DNA from: Carallia brachiata
Taxonomy: Eukaryota > Streptophyta > Magnoliopsida > Malpighiales > Rhizophoraceae
Reading direction: 5' to 3'
NCBI GenBank assembly: GCA_021464245.1
Contig: JADCRB010000053.1
Span: forward strand, 1,989,057-2,053,056
DNA length: 64,000 nt
Shown: in pieces, positions 23,724 to 36,651 of the stretch
Layout of the letters: each line of letters starts with the position of its first letter
Position numbering within the stretch: position 1 is the first letter of the stretch
Notes under the pieces: generated by a model
What the model was told of the DNA's origin: nothing
Seen by the model: only the letters and a program-made list of their open reading frames with translations
The model's database searches: none
Made by a program: the position numbers and the translations under genes

Positions 23724-24959
23724 GCTTGAAGTGAAAATCATACAGGATTTTTTTTTTTTTTTCTGATTTTAATTTGTTATTTGTCTTTGCTTTTAAGCTG
23801 ATTGAGAAGTTGTCATTGTTGAATCAAAGCCATGTATATTTGTGATTACTTGGAATTTTTTTTTTTTTTTACCTGGTAAAGATCTGTACAGATATATAGC
23901 TCATGAGGTTGAAGTGATATGCAGATATGGGGTGTTTTCTGATTTTTATTTGTAATTCTCCCAATATTTGTCCCCAGCTACTTGAGGGGAGCTTCTTTCC
24001 AATCAAACCCTTGTATTGTAGTGAATGCCTGAATTTTACTTGGTTTGGTTACTGTCTAGTGAAATCAGCTTCCATTGATTTCAGAATTATTATTTATTAT
24101 TAATATTGGAGATTACACCGTTAAGATTCAAACTCTAGTTTACTTGTTTTGTTAGAAAATGATTAGAAAAGAATTTCATTTAAAAATTTAATTATTTATA
24201 ATTACATCATTTTCTTATAATTTTTTTTACAATGTTTTCATTAATTCAAATAATATCATTTTCTCACAATTTTTTATCTCACAAATTATTATTTATTTTT
24301 TTCTTACAATTTTCTCATCAATTTAAATAATTTTATTTTTTAATATTTTTTTTCTCTCAACTTTCACACGCCATAAAATGGGATCAGAATATACTCTCTA
24401 GTTTCAATTAGAAGTAATTGGGAAGAAGGCCGGTCGATTAAAGTTCGTGATTTTTGAAATTGGAACAGTTAAGGAAAAAAAAAACTTAGAAATAAATGCC
24501 AAAATGAGCCCATCCAGATTCTGTATTGTAATTTGTAAACCTATTTCTTTTGTGTCAGTACCCTTATTAATCAAGTTTTGATAGGTGGATTAGCATAAAG
24601 TATTTAGAATCATCCCAACTCTTGGTTTCACGTTTAAATTTAATTCTTAATCTTTAAAAGTTAAAAAAAATAAACTTTCTAAAATTAATATTATATTTAA
24701 ATCGAGTCATAATTTAATTCTTTTTTTTTTTTTTTGTAAAATTACATTACTAATTTGTTATTTTAAAATTAAAAAAGTTTAAAAAACATTTTTTTAAAAT
24801 TCAAAAAAAAGTTTGTAGAAAATTTTCCTGAAATTAAAAAGGCTTCTGAAAGTTTTAAAAAAATATTGGAAAATTTTCAATTTACAAAAAGTTTGTGAAA
24901 ATGCAATATTTAATTAAAACAGCCAAATTTTGTAATTTTACATAATTGAAGGAAAAAAA
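23724..24959. other. 3' UTR and A/T-rich intergenic DNA
   Basis: The first 300 bases are the 3' UTR region of the TPR gene, supported by its similarity to the pseudogene's 3' region. The remainder is A/T-rich with many T and A tracts and no supported gene. Confidence 0.5.
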
Positions 24960-25109
24960 AAAAACCATTAAAAGACACTTCACAGCTTGAAGACGCGAGT
25001 TGCGGGGAAGCATCCGTCACCCGCCGCCCACCGCCGCCGTAGAAGGAGAACAACAACACGCTCCCAGCCGGCAATCTACGTTGCCGCCGTCTATCTGCGC
25101 CGCCGCCAG

Positions 25110-25220
25110 GTAAAACCTTAAAACACCCGTCCTTCCGCCCCAATTCTCTTATTTTTGCCTTCCCAATAAGCTTTATTCTTAGCAAAAATTTAAAGTGGTT
25201 TCTGATTAATCTGATTGAAG
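25110..25220 (+). other. Likely 5' UTR intron of histidinol dehydrogenase
   Basis: The leader from about 24985 is GC-rich with CCGCCG runs and ends CCGCCAG|GTAAAACC at 25109/25110. A T-rich stretch ending GATTGAAG at 25220 can serve as acceptor just before the start codon at 25242. This is inferred from splice signals only. Confidence 0.4.
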
Positions 25221-25241
25221 GAGGTGGTGGTGGTGGTGGTG

Positions 25242-28200
25242 ATGGACTCGCAGCTTCTAAGCTTTAACCGGAACATTTCGATTATTAGGCCCTGCAGCTA
25301 CTCCCGATTACGTTGCTTTACCACTCCAAATCCCTCGGCTTCCCGTGTCGTCCAGGTACCGGTCGGCTACATGAATCTTTTGTTGTCATTCTGTCATTCC
25401 GATCTGTGATGCTCTAGGATGTGACATAAAGATAATTGGTTGAAATTCCGTTTTATGTGTGAATAATAATGATTCTATTTGTTCATTGTGTTGCTGTTAA
25501 TTTTCTGCTGGTTGTATTGTTATCAGGATTGTCTTTCAATAGAGTAAGGTGTGCAATGAAGTCTTATCGTTTGGCAGAACTTACTCGCGCAGAGGTTGAG
25601 AGCTTAAAGTCCCGTCCTCGTATAGATTTTGCTTCTATTTTTGGCATGGTGAGCCTCAAATTTGGTTTGGTTTCTTACGAGTGATTTAATCACTCTTCTT
25701 TAGTGACAACTTTTTTTTTGCTTTAATTTTACTTCATTGTCGAACTTTTCATACGTACATACATTAGAACTTGATTTCTGGAATTGTTGTTTATGTTCTT
25801 CAGGTTAATCCCATTGTAGACGATGTTCGCAGCAGAGGTGATGCTGCTGTTAAAGAGTTGGTGCTCTTTCTAAAGACAATAATATCGCTTGTTAATTTCC
25901 TCTTTTATTATGCTTTGCCCCAAAGACTTTATGCAGTGAGAATTCATTTACTTATCCTTGCAACCCTTGAATCGGACAAGCTGGAGTAATGAGTTTCTTT
26001 TTTTTTTTTTGTTTTCCTTTTTATGTATTTCTATTGTAGTTATACATCAAGATTTGACAAAGTCAGACTGGACAATATAGTTGAACAAGTCTCTGAGCTT
26101 CCTGATCCAAAGGTACTTTGTCTTGAACATATCAGTTAACACTAGAATATTCTTGAAGTAATAGTCTGTTATCTCAAGCAACTAACATCTTCTCCATTCC
26201 TTGGAGTTGGGCCGAGGTTCTAATCTCTTTTTTGCGTTTTTTGCCATGTCAAAGCTTGATGCAGCTGTGAGGGAAGCATTTGATGTTGCATATGACAACA
26301 TATATGCATTTCATCTTGCTCAAAAATCAGCTGAAAAAGTTGTTGAGAACATGAAAGTAAGTTAATCACATTGCTAAATTATTGCTTTTACCTTAGTAAT
26401 AAGTTAATAATATGCACAAAGCTTAGACAGAGCCATTTTTTTAATTGTTTCAGGGTGTAAAATGCAAACGGGTGGCAAGGGGCATTAGTTCTGTTGGTCT
26501 ATATGTACCTGGGGGAACTGCTGTTTTACCTTCAACAGCTTTGATGCTTTCAATTGTAAGTTGATTGGACTGTGAACCATCAGTTGCTTAGTCTTCATGA
26601 AGGTCCTACAATATTCTTTAATGTCTCCAATGTTGAGGCAGGTGCATTCAGTTTATAGTTTGTTTTATTTTTCTTATCCAGCCTGCTCAGATTGCTGGCT
26701 GTAAAACAGTTGTTCTTGCAACTCCCCCAGCTCAGGATGGCAGCATATGCAAGGTAACTCATTACACTTAGGATCTTAAAATTTCTTTGTTACAGTCCCA
26801 ATGATGTGGCTTCTTCTAATGTGGAGACCTTTCCTACTGAGTGTGACCCTAATTTTGATTATATAAAAGACACATTTTGCGGTGCAGTATGATGCCTAAG
26901 AAAGCCTAATTCCTTTAGTGCTACCTTTGCCCCTTGTTAAATACTATAACAGGTTAGAAAATGTGATCATATAAAAGAAATATTTGGAAGACCTTAAACA
27001 AGAGATTGCAGGATAGGTGTAAAAAGCAAAAATTTGGTCTTCTTTTAAAAATAAAGGATCTAAAAGAACTGAGACATGGAAATAAAATAACATAAAGCAG
27101 TCAAAAGTAGTTAAAAATTTAAATAGAAAGGTATGCATAAAATTTTTATTGGTAATAGAGACAACAGAGGTAGTAGAATCTCGCTGCGAAAGACATATCA
27201 AGTGAAAAAGGCGCAATTTGCATTGTAACATCTGTGGCATCTGCTGTTGCAAAATAACTGCACAGTGAACAAAGCCATGATTGGAATGGCCTAAAATTTT
27301 TTATTCTTTTTGGCGATTGCATGAAATGAACTTTCTTTTATTGCTGTTTTGGTTCTTTACAGGAGGTGCTGTACTGCGCGAAAAAAGCTGGTGTCACTCA
27401 CATCCTTAAGGCTGGAGGAGCTCAGGTCTGAAACCGCAGAATTGGTGACCATATCTAGCTGTGCATTTGAGGGTTTTATGTCTATGCATAGATTTGTTGT
27501 TCCAGGATTCTTACAGACTTTACTTGCAGGCCATATCTCCATGGCTTGGGGAACAGAATCTTGCCCGAAGGTACAAATTCTTAATCTACAATGATACATA
27601 TTTAATGTTGACAACAAGAGGATATTAGTTGTTGGAAATAATATGTACTTTTAACTCATTTATTATCGTAACTAAAGGGCTGAATTCTTTAGGTACTCTA
27701 GGAATCTAATTTTCTATTCTTGCTACAACACTATCATTTGATTTGCAGGTTGAGAACCTGTTTGGATTGGAAATCTGGTTTTTTGATCATTGCTATCATG
27801 TAATTGTGTTATTGGCAGGTTGAAAAGATCTTTGGACCAGGAAATCAATATGTTACTGCTGCAAAAATGATTCTTCAAGTATGAATACTTTTTATACCTT
27901 TAGTAGCTTACTAATCTTGCAGAAGTCACATTAAAAACATTGGGTATGAATGGGTTAGCTGTGCTGGTTTTACAGCCTGTCTCTCTCCCTCTCTCTCCCC
28001 TCCCCTCCTCCCTTGGGGCTTTTTCGGTGCCTTCTTCTTCATGTTCCTCATTCGTCTTTTTGTTGGCTTCAATAACAGAACAGTGAAGCAATGGTTGCAA
28101 TTGACATGCCTGCGGGGCCTTCAGAAGTTTTAGTAATTGCTGACAAGCATGCCAGTCCTGTTCACATAGCTGCAGATTTGTTGTCCCAGGTGCCACATTG

Positions 28201-29604
28201 TTTTAATAAATTTTTTTGAAATTTCATGATAATGTTTGTTCCCTAGGTTGATGAAGTTCTAATTTCCAACTGAACCTCTTTATAATCACTTGTTTAGTTT
28301 AATACTTAATGGGTTTCTGATGTTAAACTTTCATTTGTATTTATTTCTCCTGCTTGAGGAATTCTCCATTTGATAAATCATAAATGTGGTTTTTATTTAA
28401 ATGCCAATGCCAACGTACATATCTGCACCAGTGAGGCCACACTAATGAATTTTTATTTCGATTGCAATATGTTTTTTTTTTCTTATTTTATTTTATTCTA
28501 TTGTGTATAGTGTGACAATTATGCTTATATGGGTCATTTTCATTTTACCTAGTGAAGGTTGTGCAAAATTATTTTATGGATGACAAGGACTAGAGCTCTG
28601 TGAAAAGAAAAATTGTTTTGCTTTCGTATATTATGTGGTTCAAATGCACATCTATGTTTTGACTAAATTAGTTGATTTCAGGCTGAGCATGGACCTGATA
28701 GTCAGGTTGTCCTCGTTATTGCTGGCGATGGTGTAGATCTGAAAGCTATAGAAGATGAGATCACTAAGCAGTGTGCATGTCTACCAAGGGGAGAATATGC
28801 TTTGAAGGCTCTAAGCCACAGTTTCACTGTCTTTGCACGTGATACGGTTGAGGTAGTTACATCTTTGCCTGCCAGGCTATCTTTAGCTTCAAGTCTATCT
28901 TTCAAATATTTTTTCAGGGATCATATATTATTCCATATGCTTACTTTTTGCATTTTCTTAAAACTTACATGTGAGATGGGTCTTTCAGGCTGTCTCTTTT
29001 TCAAACTTATATGCACCGGAGCATCTAATTGTTAATGTAAAGGATGCAGAGAAGTGGGAAGGTTTTATTGAGAATGCCGGTATGTCTCTTGCATTTTGCT
29101 TTATATTATCCCTTGAATCCACATCATACTGCTCGTTGCTTCTATCACCTTTGATGCTGTTATTCTTAGGGCTATTTGTTTGAAATGTTATTTTAGTTCA
29201 CTCAAAATGTTGCTACAATTATTTTCCCCCCAGACTTGTAGTTTAAGCTCAGAATCCTTTTATAGGAGAAATAAATTCAACCAGAGTTGGTAGATATAAA
29301 CTGCATAATTGTTTCTGCAGGTTCTGTGTTCTTGGGCCAGTGGACTCCGGAAAGTGTGGGAGACTATGCAAGCGGGACAAACCATGTCCTTCCAACATAC
29401 GGATATGCACGGATGTATGGTGGAGTTTCCTTGGATTCTTTTGTGAAGTACATGACTGTACAGTCTTTGACAGAGGAAGGTCTAAGCAAGCTTGGTCCAT
29501 ATGTGGCAACCATGGCTGAAGTTGAAGGACTAGAAGCCCACAAGAGGGCAGTAACCCTTAGACTCAAGGATATTGAAGCAAGGCAAGTTCCAAATCTGAA
29601 ATAG
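25242..29604 (+). CDS. HDH (HISN8): Histidinol dehydrogenase, plastid (frame break in exon 9)
   Basis: Zinc enzyme for the last two steps of histidine synthesis (L-histidinol to L-histidine with NAD), in plastids. Fourteen exons: 25242-25344 (end uncertain), 25527-25648, 25804-25856, 26040-26112, 26255-26356, 26454-26555, 26682-26753, 27363-27425, 27530-27570, 27819-27878, 28079-28189, 28682-28852, 28989-29079, 29321-29604. About 482 aa, normal for plants. The first about 50 residues form a transit peptide (S/R-rich). Visible motifs: [37 protein letters not shown], the zinc-ligand stretch [10 protein letters not shown], the catalytic Glu-His in [24 protein letters not shown], and a late zinc-ligand His in LEAHKRA. 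Exon 9 is 41 nt where 42 is needed: a base is missing near 27538-27541, in what should read AISAMAWGTE. The strong exon 1 donor (CAG|GTACCG at 25355) gives the wrong phase; the weaker C|GTGTCG at 25344 keeps frame. Exon 3 also uses a weak donor, GA|GTTGGT. Confidence 0.93.
27749..27786 (+). other. Exon-like decoy in HDH intron 9
   Basis: Seventy bases before exon 10, the intron contains ATTTGCAG followed by GTTGAGAACCTGTTTGGATT, closely resembling the true acceptor and exon start TTGGCAG then GTTGAAAAGATCTTTGGACC. Roughly 70% of positions match over about 35 nt. It is either a degenerate partial exon duplication or chance. Confidence 0.35.
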
Positions 29605-32352
29605 CAGGCGACAATCTTTCATGTTCAGTCTCATTCTAGGTGACATTTCTGGATGTTGTTGTACCACTCGACGCATTATGCTGCTGCATATTTCACTATA
29701 CTTGTTCTCGAATTAACCTCTGGAAGTCGCTCCATGGCCTTGGAATTTTGCTTCAGTATTGTAGCACTGGAGGATCAAAGCCAACTGCTAAATTTAGATG
29801 TGGGATCAAAGGGGATTCTTAGGGAAAGGAATGTGAGATTAAAGCATGGAAGATAATAGCTGGTGCTGTTTATTTTGAATTTATTTTAGCTATTTGTGTT
29901 TTCACCGAGGCTGAGCTAATTTATGCAAGACCGTTTGTTTGACAAACTTTTTGGGTGTTGGACCTGCTGGTGCTTATAAATGATGTATCAAGTTTTTTTT
30001 TTTATTTTTTTTTTATTTTTGAGTATAAATGATGTATCAAGTTGCTGCTATATAAAGGATATTAAGACACTCCTAGTAGAACCAATAGGCTTTGACTAGA
30101 ACCAATTGATCAAAAAAAAAAAAAAAATGACAGTGTGGGAATCCTCCATTTTCTAGACAATCACAAATTAAAATTAAAAATAAAAAGATTGAAGTGAAAA
30201 TAAGAAAATGCTTTCCTTGATGTCGTCATAAAAACACTCACCTCCGGCGCCCCAAAAATAAAATTCATTAATTTATGGACAAAATTAATTATTAACCGTC
30301 CCAAAGGGACGATTCCACAATTTTAGTGGGTGATTTGAAAATTAAAAGAGAATAAGTGCCAAATTAAAAATGCAATAAATAGTGGTGAGAATTTAATCAT
30401 TTAATTGGATATGTAAATTTTGATAAATTGTTAAGATCTAAATTATAAGGTATGAGACTTGAGTTTGATATAGAAAATATGAGATTTAAATATGAAATAT
30501 ATAAATTTTTGTTTTCTTATCACACTAACTAATTTTTAGGATGTAGTTATTTTAAAATTGTATTAATTGTTATGAGAGTTATCCACGTATTCTTCGAGTT
30601 ACGAACGTGGCACACCCACGGCGACATCCGTTTTGCGGCGCTTGCTCGGGCAAGATTTCATGCAAAGCAAGCTAGCGTTGTTGACACGAGGACCCTCGAG
30701 CATGATAGATTCTTACAATCATAATCATAAGGTAAATCATAAGCATAAAGTATGAGACTTGAATGCCACGTTACAAATATTATATTCCAACATAGGACTC
30801 GTATATATTTAGGTCTATTTGAATTATCTGTTAATTTTTGTTGTTACTGATTACTATGTTGATTATTGCTGTTTATTACTGATTGCTGATTTGTATTTGA
30901 TTGCTGATAAAATTAATAAAATATTTAATTAATTTATACTTGTTGTTATTATTGAATAATAAAATGTCTAATTTAAACATCTAATTTATATAGACATATC
31001 ATATTAAAAATTTCATAATTTTATATTTTTAGAATAATATTTTATAAATAATATTGAGAATTGTTTTACTTAAATTTTGACTTTTTAAAAAAAATATTAA
31101 TTTTTACTAAATGATAAAAATTATTATATTTGAGATTTATTTATAAATATCAGTTTTGTAGAAAATTAAAGTGAAAAAAATATTATTTAAGAATAGTTGA
31201 AAAAAGAAATTATTGAAATTATATAAATACTAATAAAATAAATTAACATATCTAATTCATGTGTCAAGTTTAAAAAAAAATAATAAAATTATATAAATAT
31301 TTTTTAAGGGTAATTTAATTTATATAAATTATTATTGATATTAAAAATAAAAATAATCTAAAAAGTAGTAAAAAAAGTATATAACTACTTTTCAATCAGC
31401 TGCTGTTAGAGAGTCAAATAAAGAAATAAATAAAATTAAACAGCACACTAAAAATTTTATTAAACACTTTTCTTCTTTTTTTAAGATAAAACCCAAATAC
31501 ACCCCTTTAAAAACTGACCCAAATACCCCTTAAGTTCTTCCACCTCAATACCTTCCCCGCTGTGGTTTTCAATAGGTTCATATCATGAACTTCTTCCAAA
31601 TCTTTGCGTAGAGATTCATGGCTAATGCAACTTCTTTACAGTTCTGTTTCTTTTTTAATTTTTTTTTTCTCCCCTCAGATTGCGATGCCATAAATTTGGT
31701 GTCTTCTGAAGCTCTGAACTATGGGTAAGTAGAAGTAAACCTGGCCTAGCTTCCCACGCACCATGCCATAAAAAGAATTACTGGACATCATGAGCTTTTA
31801 TTGGTGGCCAAATTGACTTATAATAATAATAATAATAATTATTTATTATTATTTTCATGGGAGACAGAACGAGGTAGCTCTGTAATTTCTTATAAATCCC
31901 ATATTTAGCCATGGTACCACTAATATTTTTTCACTGTCTATGATATTGTAACCTTATCATTATACCAATGCTCGGAAACTATTATGAAATAAGAGCCTTC
32001 TGACAACAAATTGAACGAGCAGAAATTTAAGGAATAAGAGTCAGTAATGTTCTCCAATGCACCACCCCAACTTTTTCATTTTTTATATAAAAATAAAAAA
32101 TTTAAGCAATAAGGAGGAGAGGACCATCTAGCAGGCATAAACACTCAAATCTCAATAGAATTAGCCAAAAGACTAATACAAAATTAACAATAATGTAGCA
32201 GACATTTCTCAAAAACAAAACAAATCAACCATTTAAGCCAAAGCACAGACGCCCAAGTGACAAAAACAAATGAATGAATGACAACAAACAAACTCCTGTA
32301 GGCATGCACGTACGCGTGCGCACACACATGTAATTGCAATTTGCAAGTCCAG
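29605..32352. other. Intergenic: HDH 3' flank and GLP1 downstream region
   Basis: The region carries the HDH 3' UTR, then the start of a duplicated segment (from about 29822). A block from about 30345 to 31580 is missing from the second copy of the segment. It includes a GC-rich island at about 30575-30715 with CACGGCGACATCC and GCGGCGCTTGCTCG, and a very A/T-rich stretch 30800-31490 that may be a MITE. No ORF with family likeness was seen. Confidence 0.45.
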
Positions 32353-33204
32353 CTAGAACTTCGATTGCAAGTATTTAACAATGTTCAAATCCAATTGGAA
32401 AGCCTTCACGAGAACATCTGATGGGATGGCTGGTGTAGAATTAAACACTGCATTTGCAATTGTGATGACTCCTGGATTTTGGCTGCTTAAAGCTGCGAGT
32501 GCAACCGCATTAGTATTCCCCACATTTCTCTGATAGTGAACGAGGCCAATCGGAAAAACAAACACATCACCCTTGTTCAAAACCTTTGCAATCAGGCGGT
32601 TCCCGGGGTTAGACGTGACGAGTCCAACTTCAACGGTGCCGTCGAGGACGGTAAAGATTTCGGTGGCGCGGGGGTGAGTGTGAGGAGGGTTGATTCCTCC
32701 CCATGGTGCATAGTCAATCCGGGCAAGCGAGATGCCGAGGGTGTTGAGTCCTGGTATTTGGGCTGCACTCACTAGTGTCACTTTAGACCCCAATGCATTT
32801 GATGTGTTGCCTGCTATATCAAGCCCACTGAAGAAGAAATCTTCAGCTACTACATTGTTGGGGTCCTTGCAAGTTAATCCATTCACCAGCACTGTCATCA
32901 AAATATATATTAGACCCCATCTCAAAATGTTTGGTATATTGATTGATTCACACAAAATAAGATTGAATAAATAAACACAAGTACTATTAAAAGGTGTTCC
33001 CAATGTACGAGACTTCTACAATGTACAGGGTTTGTGAAAACAAAAATGAAAGAAAAAATAAAAAGAGGGATTTCAATCAACATTGCTTCCTACCTCCACC
33101 ATTCGGGGTGGCCACGCAGAAATCTTGAAGTGGGCTTGGATCATATGCTACAGCAAGGAATAGAGAGCTAGGAATGCTAGGCCGAAAACAATGGGAGCAG
33201 CCAT
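32353..33204 (-). CDS. Germin-like protein 1 (frame break in signal peptide)
   Basis: Secreted cupin of the apoplast or cell wall; germin-like proteins bind manganese and some have superoxide dismutase activity. Two exons on the minus strand: 33204-33094 and 32891-32353, splice phase 1, giving about 216 aa. The start [16 protein letters not shown] is a hydrophobic signal peptide, followed by [17 protein letters not shown]. Germin box 1 is visible as [21 protein letters not shown] (three of the four metal ligands: two His and a Glu) and box 2 as [18 protein letters not shown] (the fourth His). Two N-terminal cysteines (DFC, TCKD) would form the usual disulfide. One T is missing from a TTT run near 33154-33158 compared with GLP2; as written the frame stops within the signal peptide, while everything after reads perfectly. 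Its neighbour GLP2 is a tandem copy on the same strand. A TATA box lies at 33334-33341. Confidence 0.9.
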
Positions 33205-33333
33205 TTTAGAGTATACACAAGAAGCTGTGAATCAAACTCTTGAAAAAGAAGCTTATATAACTATTATTGCAACAAGTAACAGGCTCTGGGGCACTCAAAT
33301 TTTTAGTTGTGAACATGCATTACACTTGATGGG

Positions 33334-33341
33334 TTTATATA
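33334..33341 (-). promoter_or_regulatory. TATA box of GLP1
   Basis: Minus-strand TATATAAA about 130 nt before the start codon, in the context CAGCCTATATAAACCC. The same context is conserved before GLP2, which supports function. Confidence 0.75.
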
Positions 33342-33625
33342 GGCTGAAAATTGGAAGAGACAAGCGAAGCTTAAACCCATTATATTAAATTAATTATTAA
33401 TGGAATGAGCATGCCGTCCCATTTCCTGACTCTGTCCAACAAATTTTCGATTATTCAAATTGTTTAAAGAAGCATCTGCCCATCTTCCGTAGTGTTTCAT
33501 TAATTCAAGTGGGATTGTTCAAAAGTATATTTAAATTTGTATGTACGCCGGCAATAATTTGATGGAAAAATATTAGGCAATCAAATTGGAGGCATATTCA
33601 CCACAATTCTAAGATTAAATTTAAA

Positions 33626-34010
33626 GGGATTTCGAGAGAAGCCTCGTAGAAGATCTAAATTTTTATAATCTTTTTTTGTTTGAAATCTAAACTTTTTAAA
33701 ATTTTTATTATCTTTATTTTTTATTCTATTTGAGTCTTTTTGTGGATAAAATTGGGTCAAACAGTTAGGTTTTTATTGATTGAAAAGAAATTGTATTAAC
33801 CAAGATACACCCCCCGAAAATATAGAAATATGGATCTATACGGGTGACTCAATTTCGTTTGGTCATTAACATATTTAACGATTTGACCTAATTTCTTCCA
33901 AAAAAAAAGACTCGGATATAATAAAAAATAAAGCATTAGCACTCGAATAAAAAAATAAAAAAAATCGTAAAAATTTAGGTCTTTCTAGGAAGTTTATCCT
34001 AAGAGATTTT
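33626..34010. mobile_element. MITE in copy 1 only, downstream of the GLP1 promoter
   Basis: About 385 bp absent from the matching position in copy 2. The ends are imperfect inverted repeats of about 50 bp: the left end reads GATTTCGAGAGAAGCC..AGATCTAAATTTTTA and the right end in reverse complement AATCTCTTAGGATAAAC..AGACCTAAATTTTTA. The flanks TTAAATTTAA and TTAATTTAA may be the target duplication. There is no coding capacity. Confidence 0.55.
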
Positions 34011-35778
34011 TAATTTAACTCGTATAAGAAACCATGTCATTAACATTTTTAATCACACACTCACATTATATCTTAAAAATAAGTGTGACTTGTCATTAAA
34101 AAAAAAAAAAGCCAAAGAAAACAACTAATAGATTGAACAATTTTTTTCTTGGACTTTTTTTTTTCACGTCGGAAAATGGTGAAACCCAAAATTTGTTTCG
34201 GCGGCTAATTCGTAGTTTCTCCATACGTGAAGATTTCACATTCCAATTTAGAAGTATATCATCAAGTGCTTTAGTCTCGATAGCTGTATTGGCCTAAGTC
34301 CTTTTTTTTTTTTTAATCTTAGTAGAGATGGTCTACAATCATAAAAATAGTGTTGATAAGAGAAAACTTAAGAATTAAATCTCACATCTCTCATTTAAAA
34401 GTCTCTAATAACTATTCACCTAAAGTGGGTCATTAATTCCTTTTATTAGCTAACGAGCGTCAGTCTTCCTATCCCTGCCATATGTGCTTGTGTGTGAAGT
34501 TTATATTTATATATCGTTTATCAGGTATCTATCTGTCCATGCCATTTGGAGTGAAATTGTTAGAGCCAAATTTTGTCTTTACAAGAGCCCAAGCTTGGTA
34601 TGGGCTGGCATTAGACTTGGTCATGAATGCGGTTAGTATCAAATTAGAAATTCTCTTTCTTCTTATCTTTCTTTCATTTGTTTTCCGTCCATTCTCAATT
34701 GTTTTTGTAATCTAGCCTAAAACTAATTTAATCTAATATTAGTTAATTAGTTAGTTTACTAAAATTAGAAAAGAGTCACTTAAACTCAGAATAAAAACCA
34801 AGAGATTAATAAAGGTTTCCCATTAGTTATGCTAGAAGTATGAGATACTCATTGATATTTTTTTATACCTCTTATACTAGAAGTATGATATGTTACTGCA
34901 AAAGTAGTAAGGCACTAAATTCAGAATACTGCTAAAAAATAACTAAATTCAGAATCTCACTGTCTTGATGGCCTTATTAAGCTGTATTATTAAGTCTTGG
35001 TATAATATAAAGTTATTTTATTATAATTTAGAAGTAATAACAGTCTTTTTGTAAAATAAAGGTAAGATTGCCCATGTGGACATTAACTTCCTCATCATGT
35101 AATATTTACGTTAATTGTATTTTGGCTAATTTTAAACTGTCTAACATGTTAGCTGTAATCTAAATTTGAGCTTTCAAATTTGCAACCAAAGGGTCATTGG
35201 GGAATAACAATCCGTATCCAATCTATTTTCTGACAGTTTGGCTTTTTTTTTTTTTTCTTTAATAAATTTCTTGGGGGAGAGGAATGTGACTATGTGAGAT
35301 TAAAGCCATTCAAGATAATATTGTTGCTATTTTTTTTTTTTTAATTTTGAATTGATTCTAGCTATTTGTTTTTGCTATGATAAAAAAGGAAAGCTTATCA
35401 GCTTTGACTAGAATAACCAATTGATTAAAAAGGGAAACAGACCCACGGAATCCTGCATTTTGTAGAAAATCAGAAGATAACTTTAAAATAAAAAAATTTA
35501 AAAACAGAGAAAATGCTTCCCTTTTTTATTTTTGATATTTGAGACTACGTTGCTAAGAATTGACTCGTTCTTACAAAAGACAACTCTAAACACTACCCAA
35601 AGACGGATTATTACAAAACGCATCCTTTGTAATAACCAAAACCAACCCCCTCCCTCTCTCCCTCCCTGGAGCGCCCAAAATAAATTGAGTCCGTTGGAAT
35701 TATGGACAAAGTTAATGGCAGCTGGCCCAATTCCAAAATTGTTAGTGGGTGATTCCAAAATTTCAAAAAAAGAAAAAG

Positions 35779-35822
35779 ACACACACACACACACACACAC
35801 ACCACACACACACACACACACA
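35779..35822. repeat. (AC)n microsatellite
   Basis: A dinucleotide AC run, interrupted once by CC, followed by a short TATATATA tract and a T run. Open frames across it encode only dipeptide repeats and are not genes. Confidence 0.9.
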
Positions 35823-36651
35823 TATATATATTTTTTTTTTTTTAGATTGAAAAAACAATGAATTTGAGGTAAAATTTGATTGTTTAACTGTGATTGGTAG
35901 GAGAAAGTCCGATGAACCTCTTCCAAACCTTTGCATAGAGATTCATGGATAATTCAACTTCTTTATTATTCTTTTTTTTTTTTTTTTCCATATTGCCATG
36001 CCGGAATATTGATGTCTTTTGAAGCTTTGTACTATGAGTAGTAATAAAACCTGGCCTGGCTTTGTATGCACCATTCCATGAACACTTTTAGGACTGATAT
36101 TTCATGAATCATAATTGGTGGCCAAAGTTGGCTCATTATTTGTTTCTTATAGGAGATGCATTGTGCAATATGTTACTCTTCTTGCAAATCTTATATTTGC
36201 TCATGTTTTTATTTATATCGTTTTCACGAAATATGTGATCTTCGCTGATCGCAATTGAGAAACCTTATCGTTATCCGCAAGACTATTATTGTTTGGAGAG
36301 AAAAACGAAAACAAGAGTGGATAAAGAAGAGAGATAAAAAAGCTCATTGCGAAGAGCCTTCTGAAAACAAATTGAACAAACAGAAATTTAAGGAATAAGG
36401 TGGAGAAGACCATTTAGAAGGCATTAAACACTCAAATCTCAATAGAATTAACCAAAAGACTAGTACAGGAGCAAAAATAATGTTGCAGACATTTCTCAAA
36501 CTTAAAACAAATCAACCTCTTCAGACAAGGCTCACACACACACAAGCATACGTAACAAAAACAAATGAATGAAAGGAAAAAAAACAATGAGACACACAAG
36601 CTCCTGTATGCATTCGTGTGTGCAAACACACATTTGATTGCGATTTGTAGT

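Larger units (their letters stand above)
29822..34715. repeat. Segmental duplication, copy 1 (contains GLP1)
   Basis: Collinear similarity with 35276-38345. The copies share GGAATGTGA..GTGAGATTAAAGC at the start, GGCTTTGACTAGAA..CCAATTGAT, TTAGTGGGTGATT, AGAGATTCATGG..AATTCAACTTCTTTA-like, the whole germin-like gene with its promoter, GTATGTA.GCCGGCA, and a final GGCTGGCATTAGACTTGGTCATGAA. Copy 1 is longer because of two insertions, about 30345-31580 and 33626-34010. Confidence 0.8.

Noticed and set aside
24910..25185. Minus-strand open frame over the HDH leader
   Set aside because: Low-complexity GGC-rich reading of the GC-rich 5' UTR with no family motif.
32536..32974. Plus-strand open frames opposite the GLP1 coding exon
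   Set aside because: Antisense shadows of a clearly conserved minus-strand germin-like gene.
35498..35926. Open frames of up to 142 aa on both strands
   Set aside because: They run through an AC/GT microsatellite and encode CV or TH dipeptide repeats; the region is flanking sequence of the duplicated segment.
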